64,000 nucleotides of DNA. It comes from Xanthocytophaga agilis (GTDB lineage: Bacteria; Bacteroidota; Bacteroidia; Cytophagales; 172606-1). The number at the start of each line of letters is the position of its first letter. The first letter of the stretch is position 1. This document shows positions 50,001 through 58,082 of the stretch, piece by piece. The stretch covers positions 335,706 through 399,705 of the forward strand of contig NZ_JASJOU010000007.1 in the NCBI RefSeq assembly GCF_030068605.1, given 5' to 3'. The position numbers were made by a program, and so were the translations under genes. The notes below the pieces were generated by a model. It ran no database searches. It was not told where the DNA came from and worked only from the letters and a program-made list of their open reading frames with translations.

Positions 50001-50364
50001 TGTCTTTGTCTTCTTTTAATCCAAGGGCTGTTACAACAATCTCACCTAATTGTTTGGTGTCAGGTAAAAGTTTTATGTCTACTGAGGTCCGATTTCCAAC
50101 AGGAGCTTCCTGAATGGCAAACCCAATAAAGCTAAATACTAATGTAGCAGAAGGTTCCGCACTGATAGAATATTTACCAGTAGCATCAGTGGTAGTACCG
50201 GTAGTAGTACCTTTTACAACAACACTTACTCCAGGTAATGATGATCCATCGTCTGACGCAGTCACTTTACCTGTTATAAGGCGACTTTGAGCAGCTACCT
50301 GCATTGACACTATAGCACAGCTAAAGGTCACTACAAGTGACTTTACTAGTAGAAGTTTCTTCAT
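47077..50364 (-). CDS. SusC/RagA-family TonB-linked outer membrane transporter
   Basis: A 1095-residue receptor with signal peptide, carboxypeptidase-like N-terminal domain (ITGKVTASDDGSSLPGVSVVVKGTTTGTTTDATGKY), plug with the SusC signature VEVLKGASAAALWGTRAANGVVIITTKKG, and a barrel ending NTRSFLFSVKINY. Paired with the SusD-like gene it forms a bilobed importer for an oligosaccharide or peptide. There is no glycosidase, sulfatase or regulator next to the pair, so the ligand cannot be inferred. Confidence 0.93.
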   Translation of the reverse strand: MKKLLLVKSLVVTFSCAIVSMQVAAQSRLITGKVTASDDGSSLPGVSVVVKGTTTGTTTDATGKYSISAEPSATLVFSFIGFAIQEAPVGNRTSVDIKLLPDTKQLGEIVVTALGLKEDKDKFASSVSTVKGPAIAKSGETSLLTGLSGKASGVLITRNGGDPGAGAYIQIRGQNTINGSAQPLFIVDGIPVSNSFDNTAAAGNAIVQQSRISDINPEDIESVEVLKGASAAALWGTRAANGVVIITTKKGKDTGGRVNISLKSTVSIDEVNKIHKLQRTYGQGNNGFYNQGDRTSWGDKIADRTGGEDTYITDPAAAGYGGYVTFADGTKRYAIASGNTSNPHGGKNSTQTYDHTKDPFRTGYFFDNTLSITGGNAKTNYSVSYGNLNQQGVVKSFSDYKRNTARVNVSSQFTDWLRASSSVGYTNSKSTRIQQGDNLDGILLGGLRTSPDFDNSEYVGTYTDASGTTYPNRHVSYRNPLGASTNPRYSNPLWNINNNKNTTNVDRIMGSVEIGIDPVNWLNITGRAGVDNFVDDRIERFPIYSASFNSGFLSKYIITEKQFNTDLFARATKKLGTGFDATLLVGVNYNSRLRSWLYSQITDFIVPSAPDILTNAQNTNLQASNYTSLMRTYAYYAQAELQGYDQFFLTLTGRSESASTFGAKANSSFFFPSAALAWQFTKIAALHENPVLSFGKLRVNWGQVGIQPQPYKNFTTFSPASYSDSYASSLQSKSSLYGGGFTRDNTAGNEFLKPERKTETEIGTDLRFFNDRINLSVTYYSNHTKDVILDIDTPSETGFTNTSKNAATLSNKGIEIELGGDIIHKGDFSWSIAANYSQNRNKIVSLAGLTVYSLPGSYGGSSLIPGQPFGVFYGTDFLHDDKGKYILDANGFVQGGTESEVIGNPNPKWRGGLTNTFTYKGLSLAVLFDAVHGNQFYNGTRGALYTFGTHADNGHEVVSDVDLKTVDGKIITAGTPFRGAIKDFGGGPVALTQAWFQDRGTSFTSASAKQFIEDASVVRLREVSLNYSLHSEGFRKATKLSSIDFSLTGRNLLLWTPFTGVDPEINITGAGIVRGEDWFSNPNTRSFLFSVKINY

Positions 50365-50725
50365 AAGTTTGTTTGGAAGTTAAGGTTAAGGTTAAGGTAT
50401 ACTGAACTTACCAAAACAAAAACTACAAAACAAACCCGAATCTGAATAAAATTTTACAAATACACCATATAACGAAATTTTAATAATGTATACTATATAA
50501 AATACAGAATATTATTCAGTAAAAATAAAAAATTATACATATTGAAAACCACAAACACGAAAACAGTAAATATCTAAAAATACTTAAATTAAGTAACAAA
50601 AATAAAATAAAACTAAATATATCACCCACTACATTATCATTATAATAGTTACCTTTCGTATTTCTACACAAATATATTTACATATAAAAAATTACAAATA
50701 TCAGAAAATCAACTATATAAAAACA
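50365..50725. other. AT-rich intergenic region upstream of the SusC gene
   Basis: About 360 bases of very AT-rich DNA. Near the gene it has three tandem copies of GTTAAG (50379-50396; CTTAAC on the coding strand, about 15-32 bases before the ATG) and a near -7 box TAGTTTTTG (minus strand, 50417-50425) with one extra T. No ORF, tRNA or clear hairpin beyond the terminator was seen. Confidence 0.5.
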
Positions 50726-50757
50726 AAAAATCCATTACTTGTACGTAATGGATTTTT
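50726..50757 (-). terminator. Intrinsic terminator closing the trp region
   Basis: AAAAATCCATTAC (50726-50738) pairs with GTAATGGATTTTT (50745-50757); T-runs exist in both directions. It starts 26 bases after the trpB stop, leaving no room for trpA. Confidence 0.9.
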
Positions 50758-50782
50758 TGTTTCACTTTCTCAAGAAAGCATC

Positions 50783-51982
50783 TTACAGCCCTAATTCTCT
50801 GCTATACGTTGCCAAATCTTTATCTCCACGGCCTGAAAGGTTAACCACAATCACTTCATTCCCTGTGTTCTTCATATATTTCAGGTAAGCCAAAGCATGC
50901 GAAGACTCCAAGGCAGGAATAATTCCTTCCATTCTACTTAACTCCAAACCAGCCTGTAATGCTTCTTGGTCAGTAATAGCAGCAAAAATTGCACGGTTTG
51001 TTTCAAACAAGTGTGCATGAATAGGCCCAATACCGGGATAATCCAGACCTGCGGAGATAGAATATGGTTCTGTAACCTGTCCATCCTCAGTCTGCATCAG
51101 AATCGTACGGCTACCATGTAAGATGCCTGGCTTACCTAAAAACGTTGTGGCAGCAGAATGTCCAGAGTTTACACCCTGTCCGGCAGCTTCGGCAGCAACC
51201 AATTTCACATCGCTTTCATCCAGATAATGATAGAATGCACCAGCAGCATTGCTTCCACCTCCTACACAAGCAATCACATAATCCGGATTTTCTCTTCCTA
51301 TTTTTTCCAGTAATTGTTTTTTAATCTCTTCAGATATAACAGACTGAAAACGGGCTACCATATCCGGAAACGGATGGAATCCAACTACACTGCCAATAAT
51401 ATAATGGGTATCAACAGGATTATTAATCCAATGTCTCATAGCCTCATTGGTAGCATCTTTTAGTGTCTTGCTACCACAGGTAGCTGCCCTCACCTCTGCC
51501 CCCAGCATTTTCATACGAGCCACATTAGGCGCTTGCCGTTGGATATCTATCTCACCCATGTAGACAATACATTCCATTCCCATCAATGCGCATACAGTAG
51601 CTGTGGCTACTCCGTGTTGCCCTGCCCCTGTCTCAGCCACAATTCGTTTTTTACCCAAACGTTTAGCTACCAGTATCTGCCCTATTGTATTATTGACTTT
51701 ATGCGCTCCTGTATGACACAGGTCTTCACGTTTAAGATAAATCTGCGCATTGTATTTTTCTGACAGACGACTAGCTAAATATAAAGGTGTTGGCCGGCCA
51801 ACATAATCACGCAACAATGTATGAAACTCCTCTTGAAATTTTGGATCATAAATAATCTTCAGGTAGTTCTCTTTTAACTCCTCTGCATTCGGGTAAAGCA
51901 TCTCGGGAATATATGCCCCTCCAAAACTGCCATAATATCCTTGCTCATTTACAGCAAAAGCACTTTTCTCGATTAATTCCAT
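50783..51982 (-). CDS. trpB: Tryptophan synthase beta chain
   Basis: A 399-residue PLP enzyme making tryptophan from indole and serine. The PLP Lys is in [10 protein letters not shown] (Lys95), and the signatures [30 protein letters not shown] and [15 protein letters not shown] are present. The frame extends to a TTG at 52015 but the ATG at 51982 ([13 protein letters not shown]) gives the standard length. It is the last trp gene; the usual partner trpA does not follow, so the alpha subunit must be encoded elsewhere or be missing. Confidence 0.95.
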   Translation of the reverse strand: MELIEKSAFAVNEQGYYGSFGGAYIPEMLYPNAEELKENYLKIIYDPKFQEEFHTLLRDYVGRPTPLYLASRLSEKYNAQIYLKREDLCHTGAHKVNNTIGQILVAKRLGKKRIVAETGAGQHGVATATVCALMGMECIVYMGEIDIQRQAPNVARMKMLGAEVRAATCGSKTLKDATNEAMRHWINNPVDTHYIIGSVVGFHPFPDMVARFQSVISEEIKKQLLEKIGRENPDYVIACVGGGSNAAGAFYHYLDESDVKLVAAEAAGQGVNSGHSAATTFLGKPGILHGSRTILMQTEDGQVTEPYSISAGLDYPGIGPIHAHLFETNRAIFAAITDQEALQAGLELSRMEGIIPALESSHALAYLKYMKNTGNEVIVVNLSGRGDKDLATYSRELGL

Positions 51983-52068
51983 TATTGTAAAATTGTTAGG
52001 TCCAACTTGAATCAAAACATCTTATGTGTATCACATCAGTCGTAGCAATGTAGAGTCTTAGTAGAATG

Positions 52069-52086
52069 GCAACAGTAAACTGTTGC
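52069..52086. repeat. 18-bp near-perfect palindrome between trpF and trpB
   Basis: GCAACAGT (52069-52076) and ACTGTTGC (52079-52086) pair around AA. It has no T-tract and lies about 90 bases upstream of trpB, where it could be an operator or an RNA hairpin. Confidence 0.4.
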
Positions 52087-52114
52087 AAGAGGAAGGCAAT
52101 ATATATATGTAAAA

Positions 52115-52270
52115 ATGTCTAAACGCTATTCGATAGATGAGAGATATACCACTATCCACTTACTAACAGACTCTTTTCCTAATACCAATCTACCCATACT
52201 GACGCAACAGCAACCTCCAGTTATCCATTTGATGAATAATTATTCTGATGCCTTTGCATCTCTTCTCTAA
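52115..52270 (+). CDS. Possible 51-residue small ORF opposite the trp operon
   Basis: An ATG-initiated frame of 51 codons fills most of the unusual 300-base gap between trpF and trpB on the opposite strand. The product starts MSKRYSIDERYTTIHLL and has a Gln/Pro run (TQQQPPVIHLM). I recognise no family. A frame of this length can arise by chance, so this is a candidate only. Confidence 0.22.
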   Translation: MSKRYSIDERYTTIHLLTDSFPNTNLPILTQQQPPVIHLMNNYSDAFASLL

Positions 52271-52283
52271 TCTATTTCTCTAT

Positions 52284-52937
52284 TTATGCCAGCGTTTCTT
52301 TAAACGCTACATGCAACTTGTCAATAAACTCTTTTACTTTCTCTACATTCTTTATGCCTGGACTAACTTCAAATTGACTATTGATATCTACTCCATATAA
52401 ATTTAATCCTTTATTCTTTAGGGCAACAATAGCATCCAGACTCTCTATGTTTAATCCTCCACTCAAGAAAAATGGCTTTTCATTATCATATCGCTGCAAC
52501 AGATTCCAGTCAAATGTAATCCCGTTGCCACCTTGCGCAGCTCCCTTCGCATCAAACAGAAAATAGTCACAGTGGGGTTTATAATTGTTCAACCGTGCAA
52601 AATTAAAATTTTCATCAAGGTTGAAGGCTTTAATAACGGTTATCCCCCTGTTTCGTATATTCTTGCCTACATCTGGAAGCTCATCACCATGCAGTTGAAC
52701 AATATCCAGATTGTATTTCTTTACGTTTTTCAGGATCAAGTCCGGATGAGCATTTACAAATACACCCACTTTTTTGGTCGTTCTGGGAAAAGACTTCAAA
52801 AGTTCTGCATCTAACTCCTCCCCTACATTACGTGGAGATTTTTCAAAGAAGATAAATCCCATAAAATCAGGCTCTAAAGCTAAGACAGACTGAATATTAG
52901 CAGAGTCCCTCATTCCACAGACTTTGATTTTAAGCAT
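52284..52937 (-). CDS. trpF: Phosphoribosylanthranilate isomerase
   Basis: A 217-residue TIM barrel with the catalytic Cys in IKVCGMRD, FIFFEKSPRNV, VGVFVNAHPD, VQLHGDELP, the catalytic Asp region YFLFDAKG, and the phosphate-binding FFLSGGL and YGVDINSQFEVSPGIKN. It catalyses the Amadori rearrangement in tryptophan synthesis. It is a separate gene, not fused to trpC. Confidence 0.95.
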   Translation of the reverse strand: MLKIKVCGMRDSANIQSVLALEPDFMGFIFFEKSPRNVGEELDAELLKSFPRTTKKVGVFVNAHPDLILKNVKKYNLDIVQLHGDELPDVGKNIRNRGITVIKAFNLDENFNFARLNNYKPHCDYFLFDAKGAAQGGNGITFDWNLLQRYDNEKPFFLSGGLNIESLDAIVALKNKGLNLYGVDINSQFEVSPGIKNVEKVKEFIDKLHVAFKETLA

Positions 52938-53083
52938 ACCAAGTGTATTTTGTTGGGAGAAAAAACCGTTACGGTTTCTGAATTTTGTACGAAAGTAAGA
53001 TTTTTCTTAAAGAAATCCAATAGTACCCAACAACTTGAAATGAGGGATATAATTTTTCCAACTCAACACACAAACACCTGATA

Positions 53084-53884
53084 CTAAGCCATTTGCTTTA
53101 TATCAGCAACAAAGTTAGAAAACGCAACTCCCGGATCAGAATGTTGCATAAAATATTCTCCTATCAAAAAACCATTGTATCCATAATTATGTCTCAGATC
53201 CTGTAAAACTTCCGGAAGATGAATACCACTTTCTGAAATCTTGAGAAATTCTCCCGGAATACGCTCTGAAAGTTCTTTGGAGATATTGATGTCTGTTTTC
53301 ATCCGCTTAAGATCACGGTTATTTACACCAATCACATCTATATATTCATTCACAGAAGACTCTAACTCTTCCAGATTATGCACTTCCAGTAATACTTCCA
53401 ATGTTAATGCTTTAGCAGCTTTTGCCAATTGTTTACATTGATTAGGCGTAAGGTTAGCAGCAATAAGTAAAATAATATCTGCACCCAAGCTTTTTGCTTC
53501 AATTAACTGATATTCATCAATCACAAAATCCTTCCGCAAAATAGGTGTATCTGGATTAGCTTTACGTGCACGCAAAAGATGCTCATCTGTTCCATCAAAA
53601 TATTTCTGATCAGTAAGCACTGACAATGCAGAAGCACCACCTTGTGTGTAACCAGTAGTTACTTGTTCTACTGAAACTTGTTGATTAATAATTCCCTTGG
53701 AAGGTGATTTACGTTTGTGTTCAGCAATGATTCCACTCTTCTCCGGATTCAACAGTGACTCTCTCAACGATACTGTTTTGCGCCCAAACAAATCACTCTT
53801 TTCCAGTACAGAGACAGCAGTCAGAGATTTGCGTTCTGCGACTTCACCTTTTTTGTGGGCAATAATTTCATCTAGAATATTCAT
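53084..53884 (-). CDS. trpC: Indole-3-glycerol phosphate synthase
   Basis: A 266-residue TIM barrel with IIAEHKRKSPSKG (catalytic Glu and Lys), ILRKDFVIDEYQL (general-acid Lys), LLEVHNLEEL, GVNNRDLKRMKTDINIS and SESGI. It makes indole-3-glycerol phosphate. It lies between the coiled-coil gene upstream and trpF downstream in the operon. Confidence 0.95.
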   Translation of the reverse strand: MNILDEIIAHKKGEVAERKSLTAVSVLEKSDLFGRKTVSLRESLLNPEKSGIIAEHKRKSPSKGIINQQVSVEQVTTGYTQGGASALSVLTDQKYFDGTDEHLLRARKANPDTPILRKDFVIDEYQLIEAKSLGADIILLIAANLTPNQCKQLAKAAKALTLEVLLEVHNLEELESSVNEYIDVIGVNNRDLKRMKTDINISKELSERIPGEFLKISESGIHLPEVLQDLRHNYGYNGFLIGEYFMQHSDPGVAFSNFVADIKQMA

Positions 53885-53951
53885 AATCTTACATTTCAGA
53901 ATCCAGGTTACAGGGAAATTAGTATTTAGTAAGCCTTTATTTCAGGCACAA

Positions 53952-54350
53952 TTAATTCCAACGGTCGCGCCGAACAGCGTCAGAAGCCAGCAACGAAGCA
54001 TTGATTTTCATATGTGCCTGCAATCTGGCATCTAACATCAATCGTTCGGCCTCCAGTTCTGACATATCTGGTTCTGAAGGTACTCCCATGGCAATAAGTT
54101 TTTGCTCCAATACTTTAATGCGGTGTTTACGAGCAGCTTCTGCGGTCATGGTTGTTCCTTTGCCGAGTTGAAGTTCCCTTAACTTTAAAAGAAGTTTATT
54201 GTATTTATTCAGTTGGTCTAAATAGTCTCTCTGAATGTATAATTTTTTGATTTCAACTATTTTCAACTGTTTTTCAATCTCTTTGATAGTACGCTCTACA
54301 GCGTGATACTCAGGATGAATGGAATCTGAATTAAACTCTAAATCGCTCAT
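53952..54350 (-). CDS. Hypothetical coiled-coil protein inside the trp region
   Basis: A 132-residue protein from the ATG at 54350 (MSDLEFNSDSIHPEYHAV). Residues 20-70 form a charged coiled coil (EIEKQLKIVEIKKLYIQRDYLDQLN region), followed by a shorter helical stretch ending SLLASDAVRRDRWN. No named family is recognised. It follows the TssD-like gene after 51 bases and precedes trpC by 67. It may be a partner or immunity-type protein of the TssD-like product, which is speculation. Confidence 0.65.
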   Translation of the reverse strand: MSDLEFNSDSIHPEYHAVERTIKEIEKQLKIVEIKKLYIQRDYLDQLNKYNKLLLKLRELQLGKGTTMTAEAARKHRIKVLEQKLIAMGVPSEPDMSELEAERLMLDARLQAHMKINASLLASDAVRRDRWN

Positions 54351-54401
54351 GTTATAAATAATACAAACCAAATAAACACATCAAATCTATCTCAGATACG
54401 C

Positions 54402-54812
54402 TCAGTTTGGATAGGTAATGCCCCTTCCTGCATTAAGCAATCTAACATTTATAGTTTGTACTGTTACTGTGATGGTAACAGGACTTTGATTATAGTCATA
54501 GTTTGAATCGATGGATTCACTAAATCCAGAACAAAACGCCTGCTGAAAAGTGATGATCTTAAGTGGAGCATTACTTTCTGCTTCTGAAATTGTAATTTTT
54601 CCACTTTTGGTTTCCTGCCGGGTCAGTGTACACCAGTCTATTAATTCTTGGTCTACTTTCGAAGGTTTCACATTCCAGGTCATACTATGGGGTGAGCCGG
54701 CATAATAGTCATCTTCAGAATCTGACACAGAGGGTGGAGAGTTGTAACAGGAGTAATAACACGATTGTAAATCGTATGTTCTTTTATCCAATTCTAGACG
54801 AATTTTATACAT
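54402..54812 (-). CDS. TssD/Hcp-like protein (Bacteroidota type VI secretion tube family)
   Basis: A 136-residue beta-rich protein. The pattern MYKIRLELDKRTYDLQSCYYS, then MTWNVKPSKVDQELIDWCTL, then SGKITISEAESNAPLKII and TFQQAFCSGFSESIDS matches the Bacteroidota TssD family, the T6SS subtype iii Hcp tube subunit, in strand order and in the conserved AFC-(x)-ES segment. No other T6SS gene is present. Its N-terminal loop (PPSVSDSEDDYYAGSPHS) is longer than usual. Orphan TssD genes can encode effector-carrier or decoy Hcp variants. Insertion between trpD and trpC is unusual. Confidence 0.62.
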   Translation of the reverse strand: MYKIRLELDKRTYDLQSCYYSCYNSPPSVSDSEDDYYAGSPHSMTWNVKPSKVDQELIDWCTLTRQETKSGKITISEAESNAPLKIITFQQAFCSGFSESIDSNYDYNQSPVTITVTVQTINVRLLNAGRGITYPN

Positions 54813-54840
54813 ATCAGAAAATCAACAAATTAACGTGCAG

Positions 54841-54872
54841 CAAATTATAGATTTTACAGCAATAGACAGCAA
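54841..54872 (-). promoter_or_regulatory. Weak promoter candidate for the TssD-like gene
   Basis: On the minus strand, TTG (54872-54870) and TATAATTTG (54849-54841) are separated by 20 bases. The -7 box has one extra base compared with TAnnTTTG. It lies just downstream of two hairpins and about 30 bases before the gene start. Confidence 0.28.
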
Positions 54873-54878
54873 TTCAAA

Positions 54879-54952
54879 AGAGACTGTTTTACAACAGTCT
54901 CTATCTAATTCTTACAAAGACAAATTTTCTTAAAAGAGGAAAATTTGTCTTT
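54879..54952 (-). terminator. Two hairpins between trpD and the TssD-like gene
   Basis: AAAGACAAATTTTC (54916-54929) pairs with GAAAATTTGTCTTT (54939-54952), and AGAGACTGTT (54879-54888) pairs with AACAGTCTCT (54893-54902), the latter followed by TTTG on the minus strand. Together they probably end or attenuate the trpD transcript. The rest of the 335-base gap shows no gene. Confidence 0.6.
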
Positions 54953-55147
54953 GCTATTTCTGTAAACAGGATTCAATAAGGTAAATTAACTAAAAACAAT
55001 TAGAATTCAGAAAGAAATCACCTTTTAATCCGTAACTATAATACGCTGAATAGTTTTCAGGTATTGTCCCTTATCTATTTACTATATTGTGAATCATTGA
55101 TTACCAACAATTTACTTATTCATCAGCCACTATTAGTTATTCTATTT

Positions 55148-56134
55148 TCAGGCAACCAATTTTTGAAAACTCTGTAAGGCTTTGCCACTTTCCAGACTCT
55201 CACGTGCCATCTCTACGGCCTCCAGTACCGTTAACTCAGGCTTGGCAGTCTGAAGCCCAAATGCAGCATTTGCTAGCACTGCCTGTTTCTGTGCAGGAGT
55301 AGCTTCATTGATAAGTACATCCATAAAAATCTTAGCAGAAGCCTCTACAGAACTTCCACCTAAAATTTCATCAGCCTGTACCATCTGAAGGTTCAGGTCT
55401 TTGGGAGAGAAAACTTTTTCGGCTTGATTACCAATAATCTTAAAATCACCTGTCAGGGATATTTCATCATAGCCATCAAGGGCATGTACAATAGAAAAGC
55501 TCTTATCCGTACGTTGATACAAATACGCATACAGACGAGCAATCTCAAGACTATAGACTCCCACCATCTGTTTTTTAGGGAATGCAGGATTAACCATGGG
55601 TCCCAACATATTAAAAAAGGTTTTAACACCCAGTTCCTTACGAACAGGAGCTACATTTTTCATAGCCGGATGGAACAGCGGGGCATGCAAAAAACAAATG
55701 TTTGCTTCTTCCAGACTTTTGTTGATCAGTCCTTTATCATTTGTGAATTTATATCCCAGATATTCCATCACAGTTGAACTCCCACAAATAGAAGATACAC
55801 CATAATTACCATGTTTTACAACAGCTTGTCCGGCTCCTGCGATCACAAATGCAGAAAGTGTGGAAATGTTAAAGGTGTCCTTGCCATCTCCTCCTGTACC
55901 ACAAACATCCATCGGATCAAAATCTGTGACATCCAATGCTATACATAATTCAAGCATGGCATCCCGAAATCCTTCCAGTTCTTCCACAGTAATACTACGC
56001 ATCATATATACAGTCATAAAGGCTGCAATCTGTACAGAGGTGTATTTTCCCTGAGCAATATCTACCAATACCTGCCGGGCTTCTTTCTTGGATAAAGTTT
56101 TATAGGCTAATAAATGATTTAAGATCTCTTTCAT
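55148..56134 (-). CDS. trpD: Anthranilate phosphoribosyltransferase
   Basis: A 328-residue enzyme with CGTGGDGKDTFNISTLSAFV (PRPP site), KHGNYGVSSICGS and the NPAFPKKQMVGVYS region. It attaches the phosphoribosyl group to anthranilate. The start is the ATG at 56134, overlapping the TGA of the upstream membrane gene by ATGA; a longer frame begins at TTG 56161 but this overlap supports the shorter form. The membrane protein is thus translationally coupled to trpD. Confidence 0.95.
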   Translation of the reverse strand: MKEILNHLLAYKTLSKKEARQVLVDIAQGKYTSVQIAAFMTVYMMRSITVEELEGFRDAMLELCIALDVTDFDPMDVCGTGGDGKDTFNISTLSAFVIAGAGQAVVKHGNYGVSSICGSSTVMEYLGYKFTNDKGLINKSLEEANICFLHAPLFHPAMKNVAPVRKELGVKTFFNMLGPMVNPAFPKKQMVGVYSLEIARLYAYLYQRTDKSFSIVHALDGYDEISLTGDFKIIGNQAEKVFSPKDLNLQMVQADEILGGSSVEASAKIFMDVLINEATPAQKQAVLANAAFGLQTAKPELTVLEAVEMARESLESGKALQSFQKLVA

Positions 56135-56922
56135 ATAGTAAAATAATAAAAACAAATACAATATAAAGACATTAGGATACGGACAACGAAATAGATGAAA
56201 ACTACTTTATAGAACAAACTTGCCCCTAGGCTAAACCAGTATTGAAAACCCAATTGCGCATTATGTCTTCGTAAAATGGTAACATAGGTAATTAATGCAT
56301 GTATCTGGGAAGAAAACAGGTAAATGATGTATATTACTCCAGCTGCTTTTGAAAAAAATCCAATGTGCTGGTCTCCATTAGGATATTCTGCAAGATATTT
56401 ATGAGTAGTCACCAGAAATAGAAAAGCAAACGGATAAGTTAGCAATGGCAGAATATAAGCCCAAAATATTGAAGATGGTGTCATTTTTTTTATATGCTCA
56501 CCAAACCGTATAATGTTAAATATCCACATGCAGATGAATGTGCCAGTCAACAACCAAAGCAACAGATTCACCGTTTGCAGGCGATAAATTTGAAGGGGTG
56601 ATAATACTTCTCTGCTGCTGGTAACGACTTCTTTACTTACCATAGGAAGTCCTGCAATCAATACATAAAGTCCAAATAAAAATCCTGCAACCAGCAACAC
56701 CTGAGTTATTGTAAAAAAGGCCATCAACAGGTTAAAAAGAGGAGACTTTTTTCCGCTACCATTGGGATTGAAGGTCCCTGTTTCTCCAGTAATACCTTCG
56801 CTTACTATTACAGGTAGAATAAGTATTACCATAAAGAATCCCGGCCCCATTATAAGCGAAAGAATAATCAGTAATGCAATAACAATTGCTAAGCAAATTC
56901 CAAAGGTGACAAGTGCCGCCAT
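56131..56922 (-). CDS. Unknown multi-pass membrane protein coupled to trpD
   Basis: A 263-residue protein with about seven hydrophobic segments, a Gly/Ser-rich loop (ITGETGTFNPNGSGKK), and a HKYLAEYPNGDQHIG loop. I recognise no transporter signature. Its stop overlaps the trpD start (ATGA), strong evidence that it belongs to the operon. Given its place, a role in transport of tryptophan or an intermediate is possible but only inferred. Confidence 0.75.
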   Translation of the reverse strand: MAALVTFGICLAIVIALLIILSLIMGPGFFMVILILPVIVSEGITGETGTFNPNGSGKKSPLFNLLMAFFTITQVLLVAGFLFGLYVLIAGLPMVSKEVVTSSREVLSPLQIYRLQTVNLLLWLLTGTFICMWIFNIIRFGEHIKKMTPSSIFWAYILPLLTYPFAFLFLVTTHKYLAEYPNGDQHIGFFSKAAGVIYIIYLFSSQIHALITYVTILRRHNAQLGFQYWFSLGASLFYKVVFIYFVVRILMSLYCICFYYFTI

Positions 56923-57034
56923 AATTTTATAAAAGAGTTAGTACAAAATATCTTTACGATGATTACAGATATAGTACTACTTCTTAGAGAATTGTAAACA
57001 TTTGACAATCAATTAATCCCAAATAGTTTTCTAT

Positions 57035-57424
57035 CTAGACTCCAATTGTATAATCCAGTTGGATTTCATCGCCATTCATACCTCTGAATCCCCAGTTACA
57101 AGCAGGAGATTCATAAATACAAATTTCCAGATCCATCTTCCGAATTCCTACCTCTGCTTCAATCCGATAGAATAACTCCTGAATCAATCTCTTCTTTGTT
57201 TCTGTTTTTCTCCCGGCAATCATAGTAATTTCGATAATTGTATACTGTTCCGTTCGATCCTCAGGAAAGAAAAAATCTTCCTTTTCCAGATACAAGAACC
57301 GATGAGCCCTCTTACCTATAGGCAGATGAAGAACATCTACTATACACTGATGTATAGTATCAGATAATCTATTACGAACAGGTTGCAGCTGTTCTTTTAT
57401 CCCAAAAATCTTAATCTGTGACAT
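57035..57424 (-). CDS. Tautomerase-family protein (Tautomerase_2 type)
   Basis: A 129-residue protein matching the Tautomerase_2 group: SQIKIFGIKEQLQPVRNRLSDTIHQCIVDVL, RFLYLEKEDFFFPEDRTEQYTIIEITMIAGRK, and the terminal ICIYESPACNWGFRGMNGDE. Classical 4-oxalocrotonate tautomerases use an N-terminal Pro; this group starts internally, and here the mature N-terminus is MSQ, so the Pro mechanism is not evident. It is 25 bases after trpG. Its substrate and any link to tryptophan synthesis are unknown. Confidence 0.78.
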   Translation of the reverse strand: MSQIKIFGIKEQLQPVRNRLSDTIHQCIVDVLHLPIGKRAHRFLYLEKEDFFFPEDRTEQYTIIEITMIAGRKTETKKRLIQELFYRIEAEVGIRKMDLEICIYESPACNWGFRGMNGDEIQLDYTIGV

Positions 57425-57448
57425 AGTTCTATCGACAAACAGATGGCT

Positions 57449-58015
57449 CTAGTTGCTCAACCAGTTTTCCAGCATCTTTTTCCCATGTTCGGTCAGGATG
57501 CTTTCCGGATGAAACTGGACTCCTCTAACATCATAGGTTTTATGTGCCAGTGCCATAATACGACCTTCATTATCAACAGCCGTAATTTCAAGGCTCTCAG
57601 GAAAATTCTTTGAAACAACTGTCCAGGAATGGTAACGCCCGGTGTTGAATTGAGCAGGAATACCTTCAAATAAAAGTTCATCTGATTTTTGAACAAAAGC
57701 AGGGGTAGCAATGCCATGCAACACATCTGTCATATTCTCCAGTGTACCACCAAATGCCTCTCCAATTGCCTGATGTCCCAGACAAACACCCAAAATGCTT
57801 TTAGTTGGCGCGTATTTTTTAATAAGTTCAGGCATAATACCAGCTTCTGATGGAATACCGGGTCCTGGAGAAAGTAAAATCTTGTCAAATGCATCTACTT
57901 CCTCCAAGGTAATTTTATCATTGCGGTACACCACAGGTTCATGCCCCATTTCACGCAGATAGTGTACCAGATTATACACAAAACTATCGTAATTGTCTAT
58001 CACTAAAATTCTCAT
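57449..58015 (-). CDS. trpG: Anthranilate synthase glutamine amidotransferase subunit
   Basis: A 188-residue class I amidotransferase with the catalytic Cys in GVCLGHQAIGEAFGG (Cys78) and the His/Glu pair in GVQFHPESILTEHG. LLSPGPGIPSEAGIMPELI is typical. It supplies ammonia to TrpE and possibly also to aminodeoxychorismate synthase (PabA role), which is common in Bacteroidota. It is interrupted from trpE by the GNAT gene and the plus-strand toxin-antitoxin pair. Confidence 0.93.
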   Translation of the reverse strand: MRILVIDNYDSFVYNLVHYLREMGHEPVVYRNDKITLEEVDAFDKILLSPGPGIPSEAGIMPELIKKYAPTKSILGVCLGHQAIGEAFGGTLENMTDVLHGIATPAFVQKSDELLFEGIPAQFNTGRYHSWTVVSKNFPESLEITAVDNEGRIMALAHKTYDVRGVQFHPESILTEHGKKMLENWLSN

Positions 58016-58082
58016 GGCAAGAGTTTTAAAATATGAATTCTTATTTTTTTATTGTAAAATATATCGCGTATTTCTTTGCACT

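Noticed and set aside
41627..50364. The esterase and the SusC/SusD pair as one polysaccharide utilisation locus
   Set aside because: Three unrelated genes, two on the other strand, and separate terminators lie between them, with no glycosidase, sulfatase or regulator nearby.
52115..52270. The small ORF as a trpA remnant
   Set aside because: It is on the opposite strand and its product shows no TIM-barrel or TrpA motif.
57993..58082. A longer antitoxin start at 57993
   Set aside because: It would overlap the trpG start region and adds a hydrophobic stretch without family support; the ATG at 58083 suffices.
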